Shown one piece after another: positions 13,038 through 26,900 of a stretch of 64,000 nt of DNA. A program made the position numbers and the translations under genes. Source of the DNA: Volvox africanus (lineage: Eukaryota > Chlorophyta > Chlorophyceae > Chlamydomonadales > Volvocaceae); assembly GCA_030268105.1 (NCBI GenBank), contig BSDZ01000078.1, positions 3,895,001 to 3,959,000 on the forward strand. Reading direction: 5' to 3'. The first letter of the stretch is position 1, and each line of letters begins with the position of its first letter. Below the pieces are notes generated by a model. It worked only from the letters and a program-made list of their open reading frames with translations, was not told where the DNA came from and did not search any database.

Positions 13038-13163
13038 ACACACACACACACACACACACACACTCGTATACATATATACGCACACGAACACACAAACACG
13101 CACTCGCGCGTGCATCTCCTTTCTCATAATAGAGCACACACACAGACACACATACATACAGAC
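13038..13163. repeat. Compound (CA)n microsatellite
   Basis: A pure CA run of about 13 units is followed by interrupted CA-rich stretches with CATA and CAGA variants to about 13163. Confidence 0.9.
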
Positions 13164-13747
13164 ACGGCTACAAACCCAAGCCATCATGATGACCTCCTCC
13201 CCTCGCACACAGTTTTGCTCTATAGCCTCTACGGCAACGCCACCGCGGCGCAGGGGTTTTAAGGGTGCTTAAAATTTCCACTCGCCCGTAGCGTCACCCG
13301 CACCCACATCGAATTTCAAAAAAATACCACCAATGCACCATCTCACATATCCATCACCAAACATAAAAAACAGAACACATCAAATAACTGACTGCCTGAC
13401 TCATATGGAGCATCAAGAGTTTTATACCCAGCTGTGATTTGCTAGCCCGTACAACGAGATAGGACGTATTTCCATATGAAACCTCGCAGGCACCCGCCAT
13501 CTGGGGGATATAGGCCCTTGAGGATTCCAGCTATTGCCGGTGCAGCATGCAAATGTCATCTCGTTTCCAAGAACCCTATCCAGGTTTCTGCCAGGGGTAT
13601 ACAGGCTTATGTTTCCGATACGCAAAGGCCTTCACGCGGGGAGGCAATCTTGCGCATGTTTGGAGCCCCAGCCAAGGGCCTAACTTCAAACTTCCATGGC
13701 AGCCACAAAGTGAGGTGGTGATGGCTGAAGTTTAATAATAAGGGCGA

Positions 13748-14878
13748 TTAGTTGCGTCCTTGCATACGGCCAGCAGTGCTTTCACTGCTGCTGCCGTCGC
13801 TGTACCCCCTGCCGTCGACCCCTCCAATTCCACCGCCGCCGCTGCCGCCGCCTTCCTCCGCAATCATTCTGAGCGGTCTGTTATGAGCCCAACCCATGCC
13901 GCCGCCGCCGCCGCCATCTCCATCACCGTCGCCGTCGCTGTTGCTGTCGCTTGGGCTGCTGCAATTGCCGTTGCAGGGGTCCGCACGTGCACCGCTGCCG
14001 CCGATAAGCCGAAGACGAGAGTGTGCGCCGCCTCCGCCACCATCACGGCTGGTGCCGAGCCGACTGCCGCCCCCATCGGACGCGGCCTTCCTCGGCCGCG
14101 TGCTTCCGCCGCCAGGAGCCCAACGCCGCCGGGATGTCCGCCCTGACATGAAGGATTCGTCGCCGCCAGTCGCCAGCTCCCCCGCTGCCATAGCGAAGTC
14201 CAGCATTGCTCTGAACTTGCGCTGTGCCACCTCGGCCGCTGTCGCGTCACCAGCTTCCGTTGGGGATAGCGGAGGTGATGCCGTTGGCACCGACGCTGGG
14301 GCCGGTGCCGCTCTCGGCGGTGCCGATGCGCCTTGTACGTGTATTCCGTCAGGGCGTGTCTTCCACCAATTTGCACCCCTTCGGCTAAAGCTGCCGCCAC
14401 CGCCCGAGCTACCCCCACTGCCACCGCCGTTGCCACCACCACCGCCACCACCACCACCCCCAGATGACAAAGCTGCCGTGCTGCCGGGCTCCTCCAGCGC
14501 CGGTGGGGGTACCCTGCGGAAGCTGCTGCGCATGGAGGCCCGCAGGCCGAGGATGCCCCGGCTGCTGTCGGAAACGCCGGCGACGGCCCCCGGCCGTACC
14601 AACATGGGCCCCCCATTCACTTGATCATCGGTGGGCGCTCCGTCTACATTCGATATTGTGCGGAGACCAGCGCCGTCGACGTCGAAAGCGGCGGCAGCAG
14701 TGGCGGTGCCCCCGGTGAGGACGCTGCCATCGCCGGTGCACGCCCAGGCCCCAGGCCGCAGGGAAGCCTGACGTGGCATGCTGCTTTGGGGACCCAGCAG
14801 GCGCCGCATGATGCCCATCGTACGGCTGGTTCCGGAGCCAAAGCGTGGTGTCGGCGCCAGGATGACATCATCCCCGGG

Positions 14879-14909
<31 letters not shown>

Positions 14910-17900
14910 GGATCCCCTGTTGGGTTTCCGCTGAGCCGTGACGCCAACATTGCGAGACCTCGGAGGGGACTCCAGGGAAGGAGCGGAGTCGGAGTCTGCT
15001 GCTGCTGCTGTCTTAGCGACTGTTGCGGCAGCAGCCGCGGACGGTGCGAGGGGTCCCGCTGCGATCCCCGCTGCTGGTGTTGCGCAGCGGCGGCGGCGGC
15101 GGCGGCGGCGGTGGCATCTGCCACCGCCGCCGTCAGTCCCGGGGGCACCAGGTTGGGGTTGAACCGCCAACGGAGCAAGGAGGCGGATGCCCCAAGGCTG
15201 AGCGCGTTGGCCGCGAGGGCCGGGGTGCTGATGAGCAGAGCGTCTCCGGAGATACGCGGCGTGGGCGCCATGGCGGCGGCCGCAGTGGTCCGAGGGTCCG
15301 CACCAGGAGCCGAGGTGGTACTCCGAGGCTTGACACCTTTCAGGCCCAAGCAACACGGGGTTGTAACGTGAGTGACCACGGCCAAGGATGAGATCGGTGT
15401 CAAGAGAAGTGAATGGTGGGAAGATTAACAGTCTACCCATCGTGAATACACACACAGACGCACACGCACCGTCCATCCTCCGGAACCTTTCCAGCCTATC
15501 CACAACGGACCCGCCCACCCGAGTCCCCAGACATCCCCAGACGGCGCTCGGCTAAGGGCTGCTTTTGATTGAGCAACTTCTAGTGCGCCAACTTCTGGCT
15601 CCAGGCCTGTGAGACACAGCCGCAGGAGAAAAAACTCTGTAGCCTAACAAGGCGAGAAACCACTTTACACAGAAAATCAATGTACACCCCTACCTGCCTT
15701 CTCTGCTGTCTCTAACCCTTGTTCCTGCTGTCTCCCCCGTCTCTGATTACCTTCCCTTCCCCACCCCCCTTCTCTGACTTCTCTGGCGTCTCTGATCAAG
15801 TTATGTTTCCGTTCTCCTCCTCCTCCCTTCTCTGCTGTCTCTGACCCTTTCCGTGCCGTCTCCCCCCCCTCTAATCGCCTCCCCTTTCCCATCCCTCTTC
15901 TCTGGCATTTCTGATTTCTCTGGCATCTCTGATTTCTCTGGCGTCTCGGACGTCTCTGGCGTCTCGGACGTCTCTGGCGTCTCGCGTCTGGCGACATCTC
16001 TGTCAGAGACATCAGAGGTTTCATTAATAATCACCCTGGGCGCCTGGGGGCGTGGTTGGCGGGTTTTCTTTGAGTAGATAACGGAGCAACTACAATTTCT
16101 AAGTGCTGCCTCACAGACACAATAGAACCACCAGAGACGCCAGAGACGCCAGAGACGCCTGTTGCATCGTAGGGCGGCCAGGATTGGTCAACGGTAGACC
16201 CTGCAGGTCAACAACTAACCCCCACAGGTTAACGGTCCTAACAGAGCTGGTTGAGTGCTTATCAACGGTCTAACTGCAGAAGCGTGAGACTTGTGACGAC
16301 AGGACGGTCGTGACACGGCTTCACGTGGAGACTATACGTTATGTATGCGACTGCGATATAAGGGGGGCCTTTACACCTCTGGTGAATTGGTCGTGACTCC
16401 AGTCGCTGGTAGTGGTTACAGAAGGTAGTGGTTACAGAAGGGTAGGGATACTGCGCGACCATGCATCCTGGCTTACCTGAGTAAGGGCTTCCTCTGGAAG
16501 TCAGGCTCCGGTTAGTTTACGCCATACAGTGGCGGGAGGCTGACGAGGTGGGCTCGCGGACAAGATCATCCCTAGGTGCCGACCTCCCTGGGATTCATCA
16601 CTCGCAGCTTTGGGCTACTAAATCTCGCTTACAAACTAACCGGTAGAAATTCTCACTAACATCACTTTGTGATTCTATCTTTCTTTATTCTTTTTGCCTT
16701 AGACATTTTCCTTTAACGTTTTGCTTCCGTTTAACGTACTAAAACAATGCCAGAGACACCAGAGGTGCCAGAGGTCTCTTTGAACATAATTATGGCACTG
16801 TGGAGGCTCTGGGGTAGCGTCCAGAGTAGCAGTTATCGTCATGGGAAAACATACAGGACTCCGGAGACTCTGGATAAGTGGCCAGAGTAGTAGCTTTATC
16901 CTCTTAAGACATTTTGAAGTAACGCTGACTCCATCATACCACATTCTCTGGTAGGAGTTACAATGTTTCTCTGAACCTGTCTCTGGATGATCTCCTAGCA
17001 TTGCTCCAGAGTGCACGTTTCTCCCACAGCCGTATGTGAGGCCTGTTTCTGCACCCACCTCTCTTCGAGGGTCTTCCCCAACACTGCAAGCAGCGCCCTT
17101 GGGCCTGACTGCTTCGACGAGATTGACCAACCCTTTCCCCATCGTAGGCCGAGCTGCTGCTATTGCTGCTAGTTGTTGTATCCGCCGAGGCCTCTTTGGT
17201 CGACGGAAAGGCCTCGAAACCTCCGGACTTAGGGGCATAACAGTATGGTATCATCCTGTTTTTAACTGACATCCGGTTAATACATTGCAACCGAATAATC
17301 AACTAAACTAACAAGGAAAAGTAACCGTTTCTTCCCTCGAGTCATTCGTGCCTCGGCCCCTGCCCCCCACATCTATTCCTCGCCTTCCCGTGACTCACCT
17401 CGGAAGGACTTGTCCACCAGCGCAGATGCCAGGGGCACATTCGCCGCTCCCCCCGTCCCCAAAGCCACCGACGTCTGGCTCTCCCTGGCCGCCTTCACCT
17501 CCGCCCCCACTCGCTCCCCCTCTCGTAGCAGAGCTTCAGCAACCAGCTGTGGCCCTGGCCCATCCAGAAGAGCCCTGTAATCGGGGACGTCACGACGTGC
17601 CTCCCGCCATGCGCGTTTTATCTTCAGCCTGTTCGCCCGGGACCGCGAGCGCCAGCGCCGCTGAATCAGCATGACGCTGAAGGCGACAGTGAAGCGCATC
17701 TGCTCATCCCTTTGAGAAGAGGTGGTGAGGTCCCGGAAAAAGGCCTCCACGAGACCGTCCATCTGGGTCTGTGGGCCGACGAGGAACGAGGAGTGGGCAG
17801 CGTGTAAGGCTTAGGATGGGGGGAGGGAGGGGAGGACGGCGAAGGGGTTGCAAGGGCCGTAGAGTTTTGGTGGTGGTGAGGAGGAGGACGCCATGATAGG

Positions 17901-20355
17901 ACGCCTTATCCTGGTCCTGGATACGTACCGGAAACGAAAACCCCAACCGGTAACGCAAATAGTTGCTCGGGTGCCGGGTGCATCGGAAAGCTTTCTACAC
18001 AGACTTGAATTTTCACAATACGCATTGTCACAAAGCGCACAATATCGGAATTAAGTGTAAGTGCCGCATAGGGCCCCCGAAACAATTACCCTTACCTACT
18101 GAGACAGAGGGAGCGAAAATGTTTGGGGCACCCCTACTGCTCAGTACTGGTCAGATCACAGCAAGCAGTCACAAAACCCACGGCAGGCTCCAAGCACACC
18201 GGGGGAGGCACCGGCGGGCTGCTTCTCTCCCCGCGTGGCTTTCCATCTACCTCGACGTGCCCTCCGGTTGCCACTCCTTGGTTTGTACACGAAGCCCGCT
18301 CCCCCGGACCCCTTCCCGCCTCACCTTCAGTTGGCCGTCCGGGATATCCGTCTTGCTGATCCGCTTAACCAGCTCGAAGGCCGTCTTGTGGAACGGCACG
18401 CGACCGCCGACCAGCGGGATGTCCAGATCGTACACGAACCTATACGGTGGTACGGTGGTACGACATTACGTGTCCAGAGGACAGAATCTTTGCTTGTCGT
18501 TGAACTGATGTGTAGATGCCCCGAACAACAACAACAACAACAATGGAGGCATCTCACGGAGCCGACATATCCGCATGTACATTCCCCCGCCATCGCTGCA
18601 ACGATACAACCGACATTAAGGCGCTAGCGTAACTGTTTTACAACAATTGGGGAAACGTCCGTACATCTCTAAACCATAAGGCCCCCTGAAAAGAACCCCA
18701 AAGCTCAAGCACACCCATGTAAACCCACCTGAGAACCTCCTTGTTGTCCGCATAAGGCCCCAGTCCTAGAGGGGGATCCAGCCTAAGCAGCAGCTGCTCC
18801 AGGGCTGTGGGGGAGATGGTTCCGGAGCCGTCATCGTACTCGCTCCACAGCATCACAAAGTCCTCCAGGTTCTGCACGGGGAGGAAGGGGAGGAGGACGG
18901 GGAGGAGACTCGCCGCTGACATCTTTCAGTACACCCGTGCAATTAGGCGGCATCTTCGACAGATACCTGCGTTTGCCTAAGAGAATCTTCAGGACCTACC
19001 TCCGGCCCTCACTCACTCACTCACGAGACCGACCCTCATTTTTCCCAATTTCCCGATTTCCTTTCCTTCCACGCGCTCCTCCACAGTACTGAACAGCTCG
19101 CTATCAACGGTTCCAAATTGGCCCATACGTAGATATCTTTTGACCCTCGCCCTCCTAAACCCTCCACGGCCGGGCTCCAGCCCCCTCCACCTTCGTTCTT
19201 AGGGTGCATGTGTGCGCACCCGCCCCCTGGACTGGATCAGGGCTCAAGCCGGCCCCCCCCCCAACCTCACCATCTGGAGTCCCGGTCCCGGTCCCACCCA
19301 CCTGGGGCGTCAGCCTCCACTCGTCCTGCTCGTGAGCCTTTTCGAAATTCTCAATAATGACCGCCGTGAAGAGGTTCAACATAATGATGGCGATCAACAA
19401 GAAAAATAAAAGAAAGTACGGCAGGGCTAGCCAGCCGCCGCAGTCACCGGCTGTCCGGGAGCAGTGGGGTGGCTGCGCGCGCGTGTGTGTGGGGTGGGTG
19501 GGTGGGTTAGAGGGGGGGGGGTAGAATGGGGGATCAACTGGGGGATTGGTTTGTAAGCGGTTTGGGAAGTCAACAGCATGGGAGTCAGCAAATAAGACTC
19601 CTGGCCGGGAGTTCACTTGTGCTGTTCCGATGAGGGCTCTCAAAATGCGGCAATTCGCTTGATACGGGCAATGCCCTTTCCCTCGCCCTTATGTGGGGCT
19701 GAGAGAGACATGACATCTATTTAACAATAACAAAATAAATCATATATTAATAAAATGATAATATACATCTGAAGAATATGACTGTTTAATATTTGTGTAA
19801 AGGCGCGAATATTTAATAAGGATCATTTTTGGGGTGGCGTGGCGTGGCGTGGTCTGTGGTGTGATGTAGGGGAAGGAGGACGCCAGTCCTCACCCCAGCC
19901 CAGCCCAAGACCAGCCCGCCAAGTAGTCAGGGCAGCTAGCCAGTCCTCCAGTCCTCCAGTCCCCCAGTCCTCCAGTCCCCCAGTCCTCCAGTCCCCCAGT
20001 CCTCCAGTCCCCCAGTCCTCCAGTCCCCCAGTCCTCCAGTCCCCCAGTCCCCCAGTCCTCCAGTCCTCCAGGCCAGCACCCACCTTAACCATGCACCCGT
20101 ACATGAGGTCCGTCCAGTTGTCCCCAGTGGCCACTCGCAGCAGCACAGACAGCGCGTTCCCGAAGTTCGCAAAATTGGCCGACGTGTTGATGGCTGAGTG
20201 GAGGTCATCTCTCCGCACCCGACCGAACAGCAGCACCCCGACGTACGACCACATGAAGAACATGAGGCCGATGAGGGCGCCCACGTTGCCGAAGGCCGGC
20301 AGCGACATCACCAGAGCTTGGAACAGCGTTCTGACACCCTGCGTGCGTGGAGGTG

Positions 20356-20411
<56 letters not shown>

Positions 20412-23400
20412 GGTGCTGGTAAGGAGAGCGGGTAATGAGGTGGACAAGAACAATACGTTGAGGTTAGCCGACAAGAGGGTACAACACTGGACTGAAAGAA
20501 GTGTCAGGCCCGTGAACGTTTCCGTACAAGAGTACAAAAATCCACACAGAACCCGAACGGACTTTCAGGTAAGTGGAGGCCAAGGGCGTGCAGGACTGAT
20601 GACGAGTGGACCAGTTGGCTAGTTGGCTTTTGCGGTTTTGGGGATCGAAGGAAAGCGGTCTAGTGCAGCCCGTGGTGCTTGTCTGTTGTGCCACGGCCTA
20701 AGGAAACGACTTCTTCCCGACTTCTTCCCATCAGATGACCTCATTGCCTCCCCCTCCCCGCGTCCCTCACCTTGCTCTTCCGCACGAGGCGAGTCACTCG
20801 AAGCAGCCTCTGCAACCGGAAGACCCGCAGCACTCGCACGTAACCGGTGTGCAGGAAGCTCAGCGCCACTTCCACCAACCCGGAGACAACAACCACAAAG
20901 TCAAATTTGTTCCAGGGGTCAGCGAAGTAGGTACGGCTGCCCAAGCCGTACAACTTGAGTACGGCCTCCAATGTGTAAATGCCAGTGAAGCCAATGTTGA
21001 GCTTCTCCTGTGCAAGTGTCGTGTAACGAATGGGGACAAACAAGGTGGGGAGTGTCGTACGGTTAGATTAGATTGCTAGGGGAGGTTGTGTACGGACATA
21101 ACATACTCTCCCTCCCTCGCTCCCTCTCCTCCCTCACCGAAATACCTTCTTGTATTTGGATGATGGCATATCGTTATGGGTACAGATTTGTTGCCTCGTG
21201 CTTCCTGGGCTTATGAATTGTTATGCGCAAACACAGCGCCCTCATAAACCTAGTAGGGTTTTACAGCTGCCGTACTGCTGTACCATTTTACCTGTATATC
21301 TTCAAATTGTTGTGACTCGCCGTACCAAGTTGCCGCCAGGACTGTCGTATTAGCTACAATTATTATTAACATTGCCCGTTCGAAGCCTGTCGACTGCGTC
21401 AGGCGCCGGGCAGGTAAGCGCAATTTTCCTCCTGGCGAACTGCCCTTGTCGGGCGGCCGCAGTCGGAATACCAATCTCGACATCTCCACCCATTCCTGTT
21501 GTTGGCTAGTCAGGAAGGCGGAGCCTGTCGTACTCATGTTCCGAATACGGGAGAACTGCGAGAAGATGACGCCCACATACAGGTTGAGCAGGGTGAAGGA
21601 CACCACCACCGTGAACCCCACGAACCTGGCGTTGAGAGGAGAGAATGAGACGGAAGTAGGGGTGGAAAGAAGAGGGGGCAATGGCTAATAATAAATAGAC
21701 CAACTCTCAGAGGAAAACGGCGATGGCGGGCAAATGACGGGAGGGGGGGGCGGGGGAAGCGGGAAAACGGGTCCCGCACCCTCCTTTTCATTATCTTTCC
21801 CCTTATCCCATATTTCCAATTGTCTCAAGGATGAAGCCATGCTGATAATATGCTCGTCAGGGTTTAGGGTTTAGGAGGTTTCAATGGTTTTGAAGGTATT
21901 CCCCGGAGGTTCATGCCCCGATCTTCACGTACCAAAAGAATGCTCCCGGATTGGCGTTGAGCCGGGGCTGATGGCCTCTCTTCGCGGGTGCACTCATGGT
22001 GGCGGTCATAAGGTCCGAGTAGCCGTTACACGAGGCCACAACAAAGCAGGCTAACAGCGCATTGCCCACTGCGCATTGCCGGGGAGAAGGGAGACATGGA
22101 TTTGGATTTGGAAAAACCAGTCTGGGGCCTCCAAGGGGATGCCGGGAAAGGGGTTGCGGAAAGAGCAATTATGGGCTGAGGTGTTAAGTGGTAAGTGTTC
22201 TGTTGTGTTTTGTAGTCACATGGGCTTATGGACTTATGGGGCTTATGTTTGTATAAAAATACGGGGTAGTCGGTCACCGATATGGAAAGGTGACGAAGTT
22301 GGGCCCTATACTGGAGAGCGCTCCCCGGTAAGTCTCCGGAGGAACGATACCCCGGATGCAAAGGTGTCCAAAACGTCGATATCTGCTCTTCTACAACTAT
22401 TTCCCTGCCCTGCCGTAACCCTGCCGTACGTACCGTTGTCGAAGTTGGGCCACATGTTGTCCCAAGTGCGCTCCAGGTTGGCCCCCGTGTCGGGATCCAG
22501 GAAGGAGCCCACGCACTGTGAGCGGTCTGGCAGGGATCGGTCGTTGCAGCTATGCCGGTGACGGAGGGGAGGGGGCCGGAAAAAGGGGAGGTAAAAAAGG
22601 GTTTGGAAGTATTAAGCCCAAACCGTACAACTTGCACTATAAACACACACGCGCTTACACTCACACACATTTGGACAATGCGGATGTACAAATCGTATTG
22701 CTGTAATTTCCGTACAACTTACTCCGCCGTACCTGTGAAGCTTGCCGCTGAACAATTGCACCCCTAGGATGGCGAAGATGACCAGGAACATGACGCAGAG
22801 CACGGAAACATGGGCCATCGCGCCTAGGCTCAGTACCACGCTTTTAAACACCAGCCTCATCCCCGCTGACCGGGTAAGCAGCCGCAGAGGCTTCAGGGCG
22901 CGGAGCACACGCAGCGCTGACATGGCCTGGCGGGGCCGCCGAGAGGCCGGTGGAGGGGGCGCGGGGAGCGGGTGATATGCTTTGACAGCTTAACGGAATG
23001 TATGGGAGGGGCTTCTGGTCCGTGGCTCTAGGTCTTGAGTTCACATTCCCAGGTACCTTCGGGCCTCCTCTCCCACGCGCCGCCCACCCTCCCATTCCTC
23101 TCTCACTCAACCCCCAACCCTACGCCGCGGCCCAGTTACACGTTACCTGCGTACTGGCATGTGTTAGGGCAAGATCCAGCAGCCCCGTAATCACCACCAC
23201 GAAATCCACCTGTGGCGTACAGTACGGCATGGTACCGAAATCAATCCGTGTAAAAGTTACCAAGGGGCTTTAGGTTGGCTCGCTATGGGGTGAGTGTCGA
23301 ACAATCTTGATCCCACTGTACATCGTCAACACACCCCTCACAACATCTCACCCGCTCTCTCCCGCCCCTTCAGTTCCTCCCTCCTCGGCGCGCTTCGGAC

Positions 23401-23810
23401 TCTTACCCTCTTCATCCGCCTCTCAGTTCCCATCTACCTTTCAGAGCCCCAGGTCCCTTGCCCCGCCCGGTTGGATCGGATACAATGTGAAAGCACCTTC
23501 AATTGTTGCCCCCTGTTATGTTACATCGTACACTCGGGACCGGATCCGTGGCCTCCAAAACCTGTTTCAAATTACCGCGACTGCCCCCTCGCTTGTGCTT
23601 ATCGTCCCCATTCATTCGCCGTTGGGTTTTAGGGTTCCCATCATTCCCGAACCCTCCAAATAAGGCCCTCCTCCCCCTCCTTACCTGGTTCGTCATATCC
23701 CTTATGTACCCGACAAATGTCCATGCGAACACTTTGACCAACAACTCCACCGCAAAGATGGAGGTGCACGCCTGCGGCGGGGAGGGAGGGCGGGAGGGGA
23801 CGTGGTTGGC

Positions 23811-23846
<36 letters not shown>

Positions 23847-23879
23847 GGACGGACGGACGAACGGACGGACGGACGGACG

Positions 23880-23961
<82 letters not shown>

Positions 23962-26900
23962 GCGCTGGATGCATCCACCGTCTGTGTTTATTCATTCCAC
24001 TGAAGCCCAGCCCTCTGCTACCCAGCCTTCGTGGGGTCCGCTGCTCTCCACCCGCCCGCTGCCGCATCTCGTACCCTTCCCCCCCAACACACACACAGCA
24101 GCTTCCCGTCCTCTCCTCACCGCGTTTCCCCAGTACAGCGCCAATCCCAGGAGTGAGCCCGAACGGACGGAGGGGCCTTCCAGCGTCATCATCCCGCAGT
24201 TTGCAATGATGACACAGAACAATACGTACTCGAAGGGTCTGCGGGAAGACCATATTGCCGTACAAGGGTTTGTGGTAGCGGATATATGCAGGGTGGGAAG
24301 AGCCGTGTGTGTTTTGAAGGGGGGAAGGGTCAGACAAACATCAATCCCCGAAGACAATGATTGACGCGCTCCAGGAAAGCACTCCAAATGCAACGGGCAC
24401 CAGCACTGTCACAGTCAAAGAAACAACCGCTTAGCCGAACTCCAAAACCTGCAGTACGAATATCCGATAGAGAATGAGCTCCCCCCGCATGAGTCATACC
24501 ACCACGTGCCGCTTAGCCCGCCCGGCGCTGCAAATGACCGGGTTTCCCCCCCCCCTTGCCCGCACGCACCTGCTGCCCACCAGACGGTACACCCGCTTAC
24601 GCAGCTGGTTATCCGGGCCCACCAGAAAGAGCACCTTGCCCTCCAGCGGGATACGGCCCGTACGGCGATGGCGCTGCTCCGTGGGCTTCGTCTCCCGTTG
24701 CCCGCTGCCACTCCGGCTGCCCACCATAGCGTCCAGGGAAGCGGAATCCACACGGCCGCTGCTGCGAGTATCACCGTAATCTAAACCTGTAAAGAGGCGG
24801 GAACAGCAGACGGGCAAACATTATTACGTACGGAGTCTATGACAAAAGGTGATGACTGATGCTTAGCGGTTAGCAGTTGGCGGTTGGCGGTTAGAGACCT
24901 TCCGCTGCTGTTGCAGTCCCAGCTTGATCTTGCGGGCCTCTGTGATATCCCCACACGCCCAGGCAGCAGGCTAAGCTGAGTTCTTTTTTAAAGACTTAGC
25001 AGTTGAGCTTCTGCTTAAAAATGTAAAGCTAAATTTGTGAATAAAACCTCTGTTAACATTGAATAAAGACTTTACTAATGTTCATCTTAAGCCCTCGTAT
25101 GCATGACACATCCTTCCCAAGTAAGGCGTCCCATCCCGCCACGGCTGCGTGTACGGTTGCCGTACCGTACGATACGTCTGTGCCGCGCCTGCCGTCCTGC
25201 CCTGGTCCCTGCACTGCCCCCTGCTGGGCCCCAGGATACAGCCCGGGGGGATCCGGGGGGATCTCCAGGCTGTCCGTCGACAGGTACGACAACAGGCCAC
25301 TCGAATCCCGCCGCTGCAGTGGCACCGTCGTTGAGCCATTGGCGGCTGTTGTGCCTCCGCCGCCACCGTATTCGCGCCGTGACTCTTCAACTTCTGGCGG
25401 CAGGTCAATACTTACGTGGGTACGTGTACGGCGGCGGCCCTGGCGGCTGCTGGTAAGGATTGACGTCGCGTCTCCAGCATCTGGGCGGCTGCCGAGGCTG
25501 CTGCGGCCGACGTCCTCCGGGAAATGACAATGGTACGGCAGCGGTGTCGGCGGCTGAGCCATGACGTCCGTTTTTTCATCTGACGGCGCCGCCATCGACG
25601 GCACCACGCCTTTGCAGCCGCCGTCAGCGGCCTCCCTTCCAGCCTTTTGCACTGCGCCGCAATCCTCAACCACGCGGCATACCGCCAGCACAGGTGCAAG
25701 TCCCAGGTCTGCAGGCACGTCATGGGGCTCGTACGATTCCGTAGCATCTTCCATACTATTTTGCCGTACAAACCTGCCGAAGCTCATCCTTGCCTTTTTC
25801 TGACGCTCCAAGGAAGCCAGTGAGCCATGGTGCTCGCAGCGCTTCCGGCCGCTGTCGCCGCTGTCGTCTCTGGCATTGGCGTCGGCGTCGGTGTCAGCTG
25901 GTTGCCGCGCCACAAGCAAGTCTTCCCTGTTTGATGACGCAATGGCCTCCAAGATGAGCTCCTCATCACCAGTGTCCAGATATCGCACCGCACCAACAGT
26001 GTCTTCACCGTTGCCGCCACCGCCACCGCTGCTGGCCATAGCCTCCGCCAGCACCGCCGCTCCCGCCTCTCCCTCCGCCGGCGCCAGCGCTGGCACGGCC
26101 GTCATGGACTCTGTACGGCTCAGGTCTAGGGAACTTGATAGCGATACGGGTGCCCGGTGCGGCCTTCGGAGCGAGGAGTGTGAGTTAACCTCGCCTCCGT
26201 TAGAATCCCCCGCAGCGGCCCCTGCCGCGTGTACGACCCGCGCAGTGCTAGAATTGGAGGAGCACCCGCGGCTCGCCCTATAGTCATTGCTGCTGCCGCT
26301 GCCGCTGCTACTGCTGTTGCTCTGGCGTTGGTCATAGCGCCCACCCTTGATAGGATCCGCGTTACAGGTGGTTTCAGTGCCGGCTGCAGTAGCGCCATTA
26401 TTGAGCACCCTCTGCTCGTCTTGGTCGTACTGCGGTTGGGGCCGCGGTGGAGGCGACGGCGGTGGAGGCAGTGGCGATTCCGGAGGCCGCCGCAACGACG
26501 CAACCGGTGACGGAGACGATGACGGAGGCCGCCGCAACGATGCAGCCGGTGGCGGAGACGATGACGGAGGCGACGGTGGAGGCAGAGATGCCGATGGTGG
26601 CGGAGGCGACGGCGGCGGCGGCAGTGGTGCAGGCGGTGGCGGAGGCGGCAGGGACAGCAGTTGAGAGACAGGTACACCGTCACCGCCATGATGACACATG
26701 GTTGTAGCAGTAGTCGTGACGGAGCTGACGGCTGCAGAGTTAGGGGGAAGGATCAAGGTGTCCGACATGCACATCATCTTCGGGCTCCATGCCGGTGACT
26801 GGTTGCTGGTGCTGAGGGCCAAATCCTTTCGCTCGCCCCGCTCGGGCCCCGTGCGGCTCTGGGTGATCTGTAGGTCCATCAGGCGGCTGCCGCCGCCGCC

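Larger units (their letters stand above)
10743..13747. other. Intergenic region rich in simple repeats
   Basis: About 3 kb between the ends of the convergent HHE and channel genes. It contains a CCTCTTTCC pyrimidine array and several CA tracts (listed separately). The longer open frames at 11.8-12.4 kb and 12.6-13.3 kb run through these repeats and have no recognisable domain, so I do not call genes. Confidence 0.5.

Noticed and set aside
12645..13272. Overlapping plus-strand frames rich in His-Thr
   Set aside because: They run through (CA)n microsatellites and have no motif or splice partner.
13896..15371. Plus-strand frames of up to 242 codons opposite the last channel exon
   Set aside because: Poly-Pro/poly-Gly mirror images of the coding strand; the minus frame has the splice phase match and the in-frame stop.
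23700..24209. Long open frames across the tetranucleotide repeat on both strands
   Set aside because: A 4-bp repeat is open in all frames; the translations are pure SVCL or RQTD repeats and overlap the real channel exons at 23685-23771 and 24121-24238.
24899..24939. Possible small minus-strand exon reading EARKIKLGLQQQRK in the channel gene
   Set aside because: It has acceptor and donor motifs, but its 41-nt length puts the following exon into a frame with an immediate stop. Direct joining of 25166 to 24786 keeps phase 1 and restores the total.
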